This document shows, piece by piece, positions 1 through 5,983 of a DNA stretch of 8,426 bases; the first letter of the stretch is position 1, and each line of letters begins with the position of its first letter. Below the pieces are notes generated by a model. It was not told where the DNA came from, did not search any database, and saw nothing but the letters and a program-made list of their open reading frames with translations. The stretch comes from CAVQGF01 sp045807945 (GTDB taxonomy: Bacteria; Acidobacteriota; Terriglobia; Terriglobales; Acidobacteriaceae). Position numbers and translations under genes: made by a program. The DNA lies in assembly GCA_045807945.1 (NCBI GenBank), contig JBJMGI010000116.1, positions 1-8,426 of the forward strand, given 5' to 3'.

Positions 1-1
1 C

Positions 2-601
2 AAGCTCGATGGTCATATCGAGATGGATGAAGGCGACCTAAGTGGCGGCAACATCTCCGGCGGGCTGAAGGTCAATGCCCGGAACAAGGACATCTCGCTC
101 ACCGGTGTTTCTGGAAATGTCAGTATCGAGAATTCCCACGGCGATGTCGAGGTGCAGTTGAACGCGCCGCTCGGCAACGTTGATATCAAGAACCAGAACG
201 CTTCGGTTCGCCTTTCCCTGCCCGATAACGCATCCTTCCAACTTGAAGCGACTACGCAGGGCGGTGACATCGATTCGGAGATCAACGGCATTTCCGTGAG
301 CGAGAACGGCAGCACCAAAAAGGCCACGGGGTCGGTTGGAAGCAATGGCCCTAGGGTGCGCATCGAGACCGAGCACGCCGACATCGAACTCGCGCACGGT
401 ATGTCCGGTTTCACCCCGGGCAGCATGGACAAGTTCGATTCGAACGCTGATAAGTTCGGCCGCAAAATGGATCAAAAGGCAGACCAGTTGGACCGCAAGC
501 TCGACCAGAAATCGCGAGAGATGGATCGCAAGATGGAGCAGAAATCGCGAGATATGGATCGCAAGATGAACGACCTCGGCAAGAAACTAGCCGACCAGTG
601 A
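2..601 (+). CDS. DUF4097-type beta-repeat protein with coiled-coil tail (5' partial)
   Basis: The frame is open from base 2, so the gene begins upstream of the window and the ATG at 23 is probably internal. The visible N-terminal part is a run of short beta-strand repeats rich in G, N, D and S (for example GNVSIENSHGDVEV and GNVDIKNQNASVRLSL). This pattern is typical of DUF4097, a putative adhesin-like beta-solenoid domain. The last 50 or so residues change abruptly to a highly charged helix with 11-residue repeats (LDRKLDQKSRE, MDRKMEQKSRD, MDRKMNDLGKK), suggesting a coiled-coil or oligomerisation stalk. DUF4097 proteins are often exported or membrane-linked and co-occur with stress regulators, but the N-terminus is missing, so localisation cannot be judged. 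The stop is TGA at 599-601. The gene converges on cmk. The fold assignment is fairly secure; the function is unknown. Confidence 0.75.
   Translation, partial: KLDGHIEMDEGDLSGGNISGGLKVNARNKDISLTGVSGNVSIENSHGDVEVQLNAPLGNVDIKNQNASVRLSLPDNASFQLEATTQGGDIDSEINGISVSENGSTKKATGSVGSNGPRVRIETEHADIELAHGMSGFTPGSMDKFDSNADKFGRKMDQKADQLDRKLDQKSREMDRKMEQKSRDMDRKMNDLGKKLADQ
488..586 (+). repeat. 33-bp tandem repeat encoding hendecads
   Basis: Three consecutive 33-bp units (488-520, 521-553, 554-586) share long identical stretches such as GATCGCAAGATG and CAGAAATCGCGAGA. They encode 11-residue units of the form (L/M)DRK(L/M)xQKSR(E/D). The third unit has diverged in its second half. Both the DNA and the peptide are repeated, pointing to recent tandem duplication within the coiled-coil tail. 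Confidence 0.8.
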
Positions 602-624
602 CTTTGGTGTCGTCGTAAACGAAG

Positions 625-676
625 GTCATCAGCAAGGCTGAGCGCAAGTGAAGGCGAGTCGAGGGATCTGCATTGG
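625..676 (+). repeat. Dispersed repeat copy 1 (degenerate)
   Basis: It begins GTCATC, carries GAGCGCAAGTGAAGG in the middle and ends GAGTCGAGGGATCTGCATT. This is the most diverged of six copies in the window of a repeat whose ends are GTCATCCCGAGCG and GAGGGATCT. It lies in the 181-bp gap between the convergent DUF4097 gene and cmk. No T-rich intrinsic terminator is visible in that gap. Confidence 0.7.
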
Positions 677-708
677 AAATGGTGGGGCAGGCCTAATTAT
701 TCAACGAA

Positions 709-761
709 GGTCACCCCGAGTGGAGCGAGCCGCGGCGAACGAAATCGAGGGATCTGCATTT
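709..761 (+). repeat. Dispersed repeat copy 2
   Basis: It begins GGTCACCCCGAG, contains GGAGCGAGCCGCGGCGA and ends GAGGGATCTGCATTT. The central GC-rich block is shared almost exactly with the copy inside mutL at 3481-3534, so these two belong to one subfamily. It is intergenic, just beyond the cmk stop. Confidence 0.85.
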
Positions 762-780
762 CCTGCCTCCTGCTTCCTGA
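759..780 (+). repeat. Polypyrimidine repeat (short copy)
   Basis: A C/T-rich tract of TTTCCTGCCTCC followed by TGCTTCCTGA lies two bases beyond the cmk stop codon. A longer version of the same tract occurs at 6206-6241. It abuts dispersed repeat copy 2. Its function is unknown; it may be slippage-derived or part of a composite repeat. Confidence 0.6.
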
Positions 781-782
781 AT

Positions 783-1469
783 TCAGCCCCTTCGGGAAGC
801 CGCCGCAACCGCAGCCTCAACTTTTTCCAACACATCATCGATCGAAAGCTGCGTTGAATCGATCACGATCGCATCCTTCGCCGCGACCAGCGGCGAGGTA
901 GCTCTCGTCCGGTCGCGATGATCGCGCTCGCGCAGCTCCGCAACCAGTGCCTCGGCCTTTTTCGGATCGCCATCACTCCCCTGTTGGCGAAAACGTCGGT
1001 CGCCGCGAACCGACGGGTCGGCATCCAGGAAAATTTTCACGTCTGCGTCGGGAAAGACTTTCGTCCCGATATCGCGACCTTCCATGACGATTCCGCCGCG
1101 CGTTCCCATGTCGCGCTGTCGGGCCACCATCCACTCGCGCACCTTCGGATGCACCGACACCTTCGATGCCGCCTCCGTTACATCGCGCTCGCGAATACGT
1201 CCGGAGACGTTCTGCGCGTCGAGCAGCACGCGGTTCCCATCGATGGTCGGCTCCAGGTCGATGTGCGATGCTTCCGCAAGCTGCACCAGCCGAGCTTCAT
1301 CTTCGAAACCAATATCGCTCTCGATCGCCTTCAGCGCGAGAGCGCGGTACATGGCGCCGCTCTCGATGTTCACGTAGCCGAGCTTGCGCGCGATACGGGA
1401 CGCAATGGTGCTCTTGCCAGCACCCGCTGGCCCGTCGATCGCGATCACGAGCTTGCGATCGGAGCTCAT
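783..1469 (-). CDS. cmk: Cytidylate kinase
   Basis: This is a 228-residue protein, the normal size for bacterial (d)CMP kinase, which uses ATP to phosphorylate CMP and dCMP in the cytoplasm. It has an N-terminal P-loop GPAGAGKST (residues 13-21), a substrate-binding ESGAMYRA segment (36-43), the conserved EGRDIGTKVFPDADVKIFLDA block (130-150) and an Arg-rich lid, RDHRDRTRATSPL (182-194). The ATG overlaps the stop of the upstream winged-helix gene as ATGA (1466-1469), indicating translational coupling. Only a weak AAAGG lies about 11 bases upstream, in line with dependence on the preceding gene. It appears to be the last gene of a leftward run mutL, AlkZ-like, cmk. The identification is secure. 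Confidence 0.96.
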   Translation of the reverse strand: MSSDRKLVIAIDGPAGAGKSTIASRIARKLGYVNIESGAMYRALALKAIESDIGFEDEARLVQLAEASHIDLEPTIDGNRVLLDAQNVSGRIRERDVTEAASKVSVHPKVREWMVARQRDMGTRGGIVMEGRDIGTKVFPDADVKIFLDADPSVRGDRRFRQQGSDGDPKKAEALVAELRERDHRDRTRATSPLVAAKDAIVIDSTQLSIDDVLEKVEAAVAAASRRG

Positions 1470-2731
1470 TGGGTCGGGCCTTTCGGGCGAGGACGGCTGC
1501 CAAATTTTTTCGGTCCGCCAAATTTCTTCGGACCACCAAACTTCTTCCCGCCCCCGAACTTCTTGTCTGAGCTGCCAAATCGTTTAGGTCCGCCGAAGCT
1601 CTTACCGCCGCCAAACTTCTTCCCACCGGGCGTCTTGCCGTCCCCCGCCGGACGCGGCTTGTAATTCCCTTCAGCATCGCGAGGCTGAGCTGGCCTATCC
1701 GCATTCGGCGCGTCGTTCTCGCCGGCGGCGGGCCTCGGACGTTCAAATTTTCTCTCTGGCCGCTGAAAGCCGGGCCGGCCGCCGAATCTGCGGTCTCCAC
1801 CTTTTCCAGGCCTCGGCTTCGATACCGGACGCAGCTCCACAGGAACAATCGTCACCGGGCGCGTGTCCCGCAGCTTCGGAACATGCGCCACCTTCGCGGG
1901 AGTCATCTGCAGCATCGTCTTCGACCCCACCATTACAAAGCTGAACTCGCGCGCCGCCAAAAGCGCATGCACCGCATCGCGCGTCTTCGACCGCGAAGTG
2001 AAATGCGAGAAGAAGTCTTCCACTTCACTCTGCTCCGCCGCCACCACCGCATCCAGATACTTCGAGACCAGAGCGCTGAGCGCCTCCGGATGCGAGAGCT
2101 CGATGCCCTCTTTCAGCGCGTCTGGCGACCACCGGTACAGTGCATCCCACGTCGAACCCACTCCCTGCTGATGGTCCACGCGCGTGATCTTCAACAGCGT
2201 CCACAACTCGTTCAGTGAGCGCTCCACGGCAACGTTCGACAGCGCGCCGCTTAACTGTGCTTGTATCTGCTGCTTGGTCTGCGGACCTTTCTCCTGGATC
2301 AGCTTGAAGATGTCATTCGCGAGCGGCGAAGTTTTCGTTGTCGAGAACTTTTTCGGATCGTGCTTGGGGTTCCTGTCGCCGACCAGCGCGTAGAAATAGG
2401 GAAACGCCGACGCGGAGATCAGAAAATTCGACTCCCCGAACAGATTCGCCTCATAGGCGCTCTTGCTGCGCAGCAGCCGCACCATCAGCGGCAACGCTTC
2501 CTGCGCGCGCGGGTCGGAGTAGGCGTGCTGCCATGTCGGCAGCTTCGCATCATCGCCAACGTAGGCTCCCAAGAAAGTCGGCGCGAGCAGCGCCGGCTTC
2601 ATCGGATACAGCGTCGCGAATCCCACCGACTCGATGAACTCCTGCGCGTCTTCGAGCGTACGCATGGGCGCAGTCGCATTCTCAAGCCGCCACTTCACGC
2701 GGCGCAGTTGTCGGAGCTCTTGTTCAGTCAA
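1466..2731 (-). CDS. Winged-helix (HTH_42/AlkZ-like) protein with basic low-complexity tail
   Basis: This 421-residue protein has three parts. Residues 1-135 hold conserved-looking blocks (RVKWRLENATAPMRTLEDAQEFIESVGF; LLAPTFLGAYVG). A likely winged helix spans 137-200 (SPLANDIFKLI, then AVERSLNELWTLLKITRV, then WDALYRWSP). From about 300 there is a disordered tail rich in R, P, G and K, ending in repeated KKFGGP units. The core resembles the winged-helix DNA-binding family that includes the AlkZ/YcaQ glycosylases. I see no QxQ pair at the N-terminal position used by AlkZ (the QAQ at 157-159 is in the winged helix), so glycosylase activity is not implied. The start is TTG at 2731; an in-frame TGA lies three codons upstream and the next ATG is residue 23, inside the conserved-looking block. 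It follows mutL by 84 bp and overlaps cmk by four bases, so a nucleic-acid role is plausible but inferred. Confidence 0.7.
   Translation of the reverse strand: MTEQELRQLRRVKWRLENATAPMRTLEDAQEFIESVGFATLYPMKPALLAPTFLGAYVGDDAKLPTWQHAYSDPRAQEALPLMVRLLRSKSAYEANLFGESNFLISASAFPYFYALVGDRNPKHDPKKFSTTKTSPLANDIFKLIQEKGPQTKQQIQAQLSGALSNVAVERSLNELWTLLKITRVDHQQGVGSTWDALYRWSPDALKEGIELSHPEALSALVSKYLDAVVAAEQSEVEDFFSHFTSRSKTRDAVHALLAAREFSFVMVGSKTMLQMTPAKVAHVPKLRDTRPVTIVPVELRPVSKPRPGKGGDRRFGGRPGFQRPERKFERPRPAAGENDAPNADRPAQPRDAEGNYKPRPAGDGKTPGGKKFGGGKSFGGPKRFGSSDKKFGGGKKFGGPKKFGGPKKFGSRPRPKGPTQ
1499..1621 (-). repeat. 18-bp tandem repeat encoding KKFGGP units
   Basis: About seven degenerate 18- to 21-bp units encode K(K/S/R)FG(G/S)x, residues 371-411 of the winged-helix protein. 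The last three units are nearly identical at peptide level. The resulting strongly basic Gly/Phe-rich tail resembles disordered nucleic-acid-binding tails. Confidence 0.75.
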
Positions 2732-2736
2732 AGTTT

Positions 2737-2780
2737 GTCATCCTGAGCGAGCGAAGCGAGTCGAAGGATCTAGGTCTGCC
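2737..2780 (+). repeat. Dispersed repeat copy 3, between mutL and the AlkZ-like gene
   Basis: It runs from TGTCATCCTGAGCGAGCG to GTCGAAGGATCTAGG and fills about half of the 84-bp gap between mutL and the downstream gene. On the coding (minus) strand its end contains the in-frame TGA and the AGGA that precede the TTG start of the downstream gene. Confidence 0.85.
2741..2744 (-). promoter_or_regulatory. Ribosome binding site carried by a dispersed repeat
   Basis: On the minus strand AGGA is followed by nine bases and then the TTG start at 2731. The AGGA results from a C-to-T variant (TCCT instead of TCCC) within the conserved end of dispersed repeat copy 3. The spacing is good for a Shine-Dalgarno sequence, and it is the only one near this start. 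It supports the TTG over an internal ATG. Confidence 0.5.
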
Positions 2781-2815
2781 GATTCACGCTGGTGCGCGAA
2801 AGGCACACATCCTTG

Positions 2816-4858
2816 TTAAATGCGTTTGAACGCCTTCTGAATGTCCTCTACAGAATATCGCAAGACCACCGGGCGGCCATGCGGACAGCTGAACGGGACG
2901 TCAGTTTTTGCGAGTTCAGCGAGCAGCCACTCCATCTTGTTCTGCTCGAGTGCCATGTTGACCTTGATGGCGGCATGGCACGCGATCGAGGCTGCAATTC
3001 CGGCGCGCAGCTTCTCGATATTCGTCGCCTGCTCCTGCTTTTCGAAGTGGTCGAGCAGCTCGTGCAGCAGATGCTCGATCTGCTCGGCTTTCACTCCGGC
3101 AGGAGCGGTCTTCACTGCGATGGTGCGCGCTCCGAACGGTTCGACTTCGAAGCCGTTGGCGCGCAGCTCGTCGGATATCTCGGTGAAGACGGCCTGCTGC
3201 CCCGGCGTCAGCTCCAGGATCATCGGCAGCAGCAGCCGTTGCCCTTCGACGGCGTTCGCTCCCCGCTGCCGCAAAATCTTTTCGAAGAGCACGCGCTCGT
3301 GCGCCACGTGCTGGTCAATGATCCATAATCCAGCACCGTTGACCGCCAGGATGAACGAATTGCGGATCTGCCCCAGCGGCTTCAGAGTCGCGAGTAGTGG
3401 TTTGTCGGCATCTTCTTCTTCAGCTTCGAGCAGTTCCCCGCCGCAGTTTCCGTTCGTTCCAGCGACAACTGCACCACGGAGGTCATCCCGAGCGGAGCGA
3501 GCCGCGGCGAGCGCAGTCGACGAATCTGCATTTATCGCGGCAAGATCAGGCACAGCTACCGCCGCATTCGCCGCTACTTCGACTCCCCCATCGAAAGTGA
3601 AACGCGCATTGCTCGGCGGCAGCGTCGGCGGCTGCAAGGCAAACGGCTCACTCGCCGCGAAGGCGCGTGCCCCCGGCGTCAACGCCTGCCCTGCAGTCGG
3701 CTGCGCCTTGATCTCGTTGACGAACTGCGGCACCGGACGCGCCTTCATCAGCGCCGTCCGCACCGAATCGCGGACAAAATCATGCACCGCCTGCTGCTGC
3801 CGGAAGCGGACTTCGGTCTTCGATGGGTGCACGTTCACGTCAACTTCCACGTACGGCATCTCGATGAACAGCAGCACCACGGGAAAAACCGTTGGCGGAA
3901 GAATGTTGCGATAGGCCTCGGTGATTGCGTGCTGCACGATGCGGTCGCGGATCAGGCGTCCGTTCACGAATACGAAGATCGAATTGCGGTTCAGCTTCTG
4001 TATCTCGGGTTTGGAGACGAAGCCGTGCAGGCGCAGCTCGCCCGGAACCGGCGCGGAATAATCTTCGTCCTGCAACTTCTTCGACCACGGCGGCGGCTGC
4101 GGGATGCCGACTCGCTCCAGCGGCAGCGCCGCCGCAAGCGGGACGAGTTGCTCGAGGGTCTCCTTGCCGAAGACCTGGTAGATACGCTCGCCATGCGTCT
4201 TCACCGGCGCGGCGACCAGCAGCGCATTCGTCGCCGAATGCAATTCAAAATGTTTATCAGGATGCGCCAGCGCGTAGTGCGTCACCAACGAGGCGATATG
4301 CGAGAGCTCGGTCGATTCAGCCTTGAGAAATTTCTTTCGCGCCGGAGTGTTGAAGAAAAGGTCCTTCACCGCGATCGACGTCCCCGCCGGCAGCCCTGCT
4401 TCTTCTATCTTGAGGATCTTGCCTCCCGCGATCTCAACGCGCGTTCCGGCAGCATTCTCCTTGTTGTCATCCCGAGCGAGAGCCGATTTTGCGCGAGTCG
4501 AGGGATCTAGGTTTGCGGCCGTTTCCAAAGTGACACGCGATACCGACGCAATCGACGGCAGCGCCTCGCCGCGAAATCCCAGCGTAGAAATGTTCAGCAG
4601 ATCGTCGGTGTTGGTCAGCTTCGAGGTTGCGTGGCGCTCAAAGGCGAGCATGGCATCGTCGCGCACCATTCCGATGCCATCGTCGGTGATCTTAATCAGC
4701 TTCTTGCCGCCGGCTTCCACCTGGATGTGTATGCGGCGCGCGCCCGCGTCCAACGCGTTCTCCAGCAGTTCCTTCACCACCGACGCCGGACGCTCCACCA
4801 CCTCGCCCGCGGCGATCTTGTTGGCTACGTGCTCGGGAAGTACGTGGATGCGGCCCAT
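2816..4858 (-). CDS. mutL: DNA mismatch repair protein MutL (endonuclease type)
   Basis: This 680-residue MutL couples mismatch recognition by MutS to strand incision. The N-terminal GHKL ATPase has AAGEVVERPASVVKELLENALDAGA with catalytic E30 and N34, DDGIG (59-63), ATSKL, GFRGEAL (94-100) and NTPARKKFL (170-178). A Pro/Ala-rich linker spans about 370-490. The C-terminal domain carries endonuclease motifs: DQHVAHERVLFE (515-526, usual DQHA with A changed to V), ACHAAIK (626-632), CPHGRP (658-663) and a terminal FKR (677-679). QRLLLP (540-545) fits a beta-clamp-binding motif. So this is the nicking MutL used by bacteria without MutH, unlike E. coli. Two dispersed-repeat copies are translated in frame, at residues 116-132 and 442-460. 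The ATG at 4858 matches the usual N-terminus, though no Shine-Dalgarno sequence is evident. It heads the run to the AlkZ-like gene and cmk. Confidence 0.97.
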   Translation of the reverse strand: MGRIHVLPEHVANKIAAGEVVERPASVVKELLENALDAGARRIHIQVEAGGKKLIKITDDGIGMVRDDAMLAFERHATSKLTNTDDLLNISTLGFRGEALPSIASVSRVTLETAANLDPSTRAKSALARDDNKENAAGTRVEIAGGKILKIEEAGLPAGTSIAVKDLFFNTPARKKFLKAESTELSHIASLVTHYALAHPDKHFELHSATNALLVAAPVKTHGERIYQVFGKETLEQLVPLAAALPLERVGIPQPPPWSKKLQDEDYSAPVPGELRLHGFVSKPEIQKLNRNSIFVFVNGRLIRDRIVQHAITEAYRNILPPTVFPVVLLFIEMPYVEVDVNVHPSKTEVRFRQQQAVHDFVRDSVRTALMKARPVPQFVNEIKAQPTAGQALTPGARAFAASEPFALQPPTLPPSNARFTFDGGVEVAANAAVAVPDLAAINADSSTALAAARSARDDLRGAVVAGTNGNCGGELLEAEEEDADKPLLATLKPLGQIRNSFILAVNGAGLWIIDQHVAHERVLFEKILRQRGANAVEGQRLLLPMILELTPGQQAVFTEISDELRANGFEVEPFGARTIAVKTAPAGVKAEQIEHLLHELLDHFEKQEQATNIEKLRAGIAASIACHAAIKVNMALEQNKMEWLLAELAKTDVPFSCPHGRPVVLRYSVEDIQKAFKRI
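3481..3534 (+). repeat. Dispersed repeat copy 4, inside mutL (linker)
   Basis: It begins GGTCATCCCGAGCGGAGCG, contains the GAGCCGCGGCGA block shared with copy 2, and ends GAATCTGCATTT. On the mutL strand it reads NADSSTALAAARSARDDL (about residues 443-460) in the flexible interdomain linker, where an insertion should be well tolerated. Confidence 0.85.
4465..4515 (+). repeat. Dispersed repeat copy 5, inside mutL (ATPase domain)
   Basis: It begins TGTCATCCCGAGCGAGAG and ends GAGTCGAGGGATCTAGG. On the mutL strand it reads LDPSTRAKSALARDDNK (residues 117-133), between the LETAA strand and the GTRVEIAGG strand. That segment is a variable-length loop in MutL proteins (E. coli MutL also has a longer segment there). 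It uses the same reading phase as copy 4: D-(S/P)-S-T at one end and A-R-D-D at the other. Confidence 0.85.
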
Positions 4859-4870
4859 GGGTTGACTGCA

Positions 4871-4893
4871 GTTGCTAGTTGTCGGTTGCTAGT
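4871..4893 (+). repeat. Short direct repeat GTTGCTAGT upstream of mutL
   Basis: GTTGCTAGT occurs at 4871-4879 and again at 4885-4893, a 14-bp period, 13 bp before the mutL start. It may be slippage-derived, or a half-site pair helically spaced for a regulator. On the minus strand TGGTAAACT lies just upstream (4913-4905) and could be an extended -10, but no convincing -35 accompanies it. Confidence 0.4.
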
Positions 4894-4925
4894 GAAAAGC
4901 AGTTTACCAGCGCATCAAGCCAAGC

Positions 4926-4956
4926 TGTCATCCCGAGCGCAGTCGAGGGATCATGC
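4926..4956 (+). repeat. Dispersed repeat copy 6 (short form), between bla and mutL
   Basis: This internally shortened copy reads TGTCATCCCGAGCGCAGTC followed by GAGGGATCATGCC. It keeps both ends of the family but lacks the middle GCGAAGCGAG-like block. It lies in the 106-bp gap between the metallo-beta-lactamase stop and the mutL start. Confidence 0.8.
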
Positions 4957-4964
4957 CTTGGAAT

Positions 4965-5840
4965 TTATTTCGTTACAACGGCCGCTACTTTCCTCTGTTG
5001 CTTCTTTAGCTCGGCCTCAAATGTCTTCTCATTGTCGGCGACGAAAGCTTGGTATCCGGTAGGGTCGATAAACGGGTTCGGGGCGCTTCCCTTCAGTTGC
5101 TTCGCGCGCTTCGTCTTCAGATCGTAGAAGCTGGCGTGCGAGCCGAGGAAGACATCCGGATGCAGCGCCTGCAGCTTTTGATAGGTGCGTTTGTAGTCCT
5201 CGGCTATCTGCGGATACTTCGCATTGTTCACCAGCTTGTATCCGCCGGGCATGCTGATGCTGCACACGAATACCGCCGTGTGCTTCGCGCCGTTCTCGAT
5301 CACGTCAGCTGTCCAGGTGGTGCACCCTTTAGTGTGGCCGGGCGTGAGGTGCGCCTGCATCGCGGCAGAGCCTGCGCGCAAGACTTGGCCGTCCTTCACC
5401 GTTTCATCGGCGATCACGGCAGGAAAGAGAAGCCGGTCTCCGAAAGCGAAGTCGCCTTTGCCGCCTGCGGCGAGTAACGGTTGATCGGCCGCGCTCGCGT
5501 AAAACTTTGCTCCGGTCGCGCGTTTCAGCTCGGCGAGTCCGCCGGCGTGATCGAAGTGCGCGTGCGTGCTGATGAGCGCCTTCACGTCCGTGAGTTTGAA
5601 TCCCAGCTTCTGGATATTGCGTTCGATGACCAGCGCGGTCTCGGGAAAGCCGCCGTCGAGCAGGATGTCGCCTTCAGGCGAGGTGATCAGATACGAGGTG
5701 ACCTCGCTAGCCCCCACGTAATAAATGTTGCCGATGATGCGAAACGGCTCGACGGGATCGTTCTGCCCGGGAGTTGCAGGCGTGTATTGGGCAACGAGCG
5801 GCAGACCAAACAGCAGCAAGAAGCAGAGGGGAAATTTCAT
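4965..5840 (-). CDS. Subclass B3 metallo-beta-lactamase-type hydrolase, exported
   Basis: This 291-residue protein has an N-terminal signal peptide (MKFPLCFLLLFGLPLVAQ), so it should be periplasmic. It carries the full zinc site of the fold: H93-x-H95-x-D97-H98 in THAHFDHAGG (standard positions 116, 118, 120, 121), H169 in TPGHTKGCTTW (position 196) and H235 in GSHASFYDL (position 263). The GHTKGCTTW block and the YKLVNN segment after CSISMPGG are characteristic of subclass B3 (L1, FEZ, GOB, THIN-B group), whose known members hydrolyse penicillins, cephalosporins and often carbapenems. S194 probably corresponds to Ser221 of B3 enzymes; the preceding Cys is unusual. Whether it gives resistance, or acts on another lactam or ester in soil, cannot be told from sequence. 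It lies upstream of mutL on the same strand with a 106-bp gap, so co-transcription is possible but not evident. Confidence 0.9.
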   Translation of the reverse strand: MKFPLCFLLLFGLPLVAQYTPATPGQNDPVEPFRIIGNIYYVGASEVTSYLITSPEGDILLDGGFPETALVIERNIQKLGFKLTDVKALISTHAHFDHAGGLAELKRATGAKFYASAADQPLLAAGGKGDFAFGDRLLFPAVIADETVKDGQVLRAGSAAMQAHLTPGHTKGCTTWTADVIENGAKHTAVFVCSISMPGGYKLVNNAKYPQIAEDYKRTYQKLQALHPDVFLGSHASFYDLKTKRAKQLKGSAPNPFIDPTGYQAFVADNEKTFEAELKKQQRKVAAVVTK

Positions 5841-5853
5841 GGATGGTGAGCAG

Positions 5854-5859
5854 ATTATA
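5854..5859 (-). promoter_or_regulatory. Possible -10 box for the metallo-beta-lactamase gene
   Basis: The minus strand reads TATAAT, a perfect -10 hexamer, ending 13 bases before the ATG at 5840. No good -35 is seen 16-18 bases further upstream. If real, it would give a leader of only about six bases, fitting the lack of a clear Shine-Dalgarno sequence. Confidence 0.3.
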
Positions 5860-5882
5860 GAAGAGCCGTTGCTTCGGGTGGA

Positions 5883-5939
5883 GCAGGCCTTCAGGCCTGC
5901 ATAAAAGTCATGTAGTATCTCAGGGCTTTAGCCCCTGAG
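5883..5939. repeat. Solo double-hairpin REP-like repeat
   Basis: Hairpin 1 at 5883-5900 is GCAGGCC-TTCA-GGCCTGC (7-bp perfect stem). Hairpin 2 at 5919-5939 is CTCAGGG opposite CCCTGAG, with the inner GCTTTAGC also pairing. An 18-base linker starting ATAAAAGTC separates them. The two-hairpin layout and a linker with TAAAxGTC resemble the ends of the transposase element at 6704-7296, so this may be a related non-autonomous copy. It sits about 45 bp upstream of the metallo-beta-lactamase start and is not followed by a T-tract. Confidence 0.6.
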
Positions 5940-5983
5940 GTATGCAATGCGAATCTCCAATCGCGGTCGCACCACCCACACCG

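Noticed and set aside
918..1664. Rightward reading frame (248 codons) opposite cmk and the AlkZ-like tail
   Set aside because: Its PPNFFGPPNFF tail is just the antisense translation of the KKFGGP repeats. No ribosome binding site or known domain is present.
2751..2764. GCGAAGCGAGTCGA in the dispersed repeat as a hairpin
   Set aside because: The GCGA units are direct rather than inverted, so no stable stem forms; the repeat does not look like a hairpin-type REP.
2841..3914. Long rightward reading frame (357 codons) opposite mutL
   Set aside because: Ser/Ala/Arg-rich composition is typical of an antisense shadow in GC-rich DNA, and mutL on the other strand is unambiguous.
625..4956. Possible CRISPR-like array from the repeated GTCATCCCGAGCG units
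   Set aside because: Spacing is irregular (tens to over a thousand bases), copies lie in coding sequence and no cas genes are present. It is a dispersed repeat.
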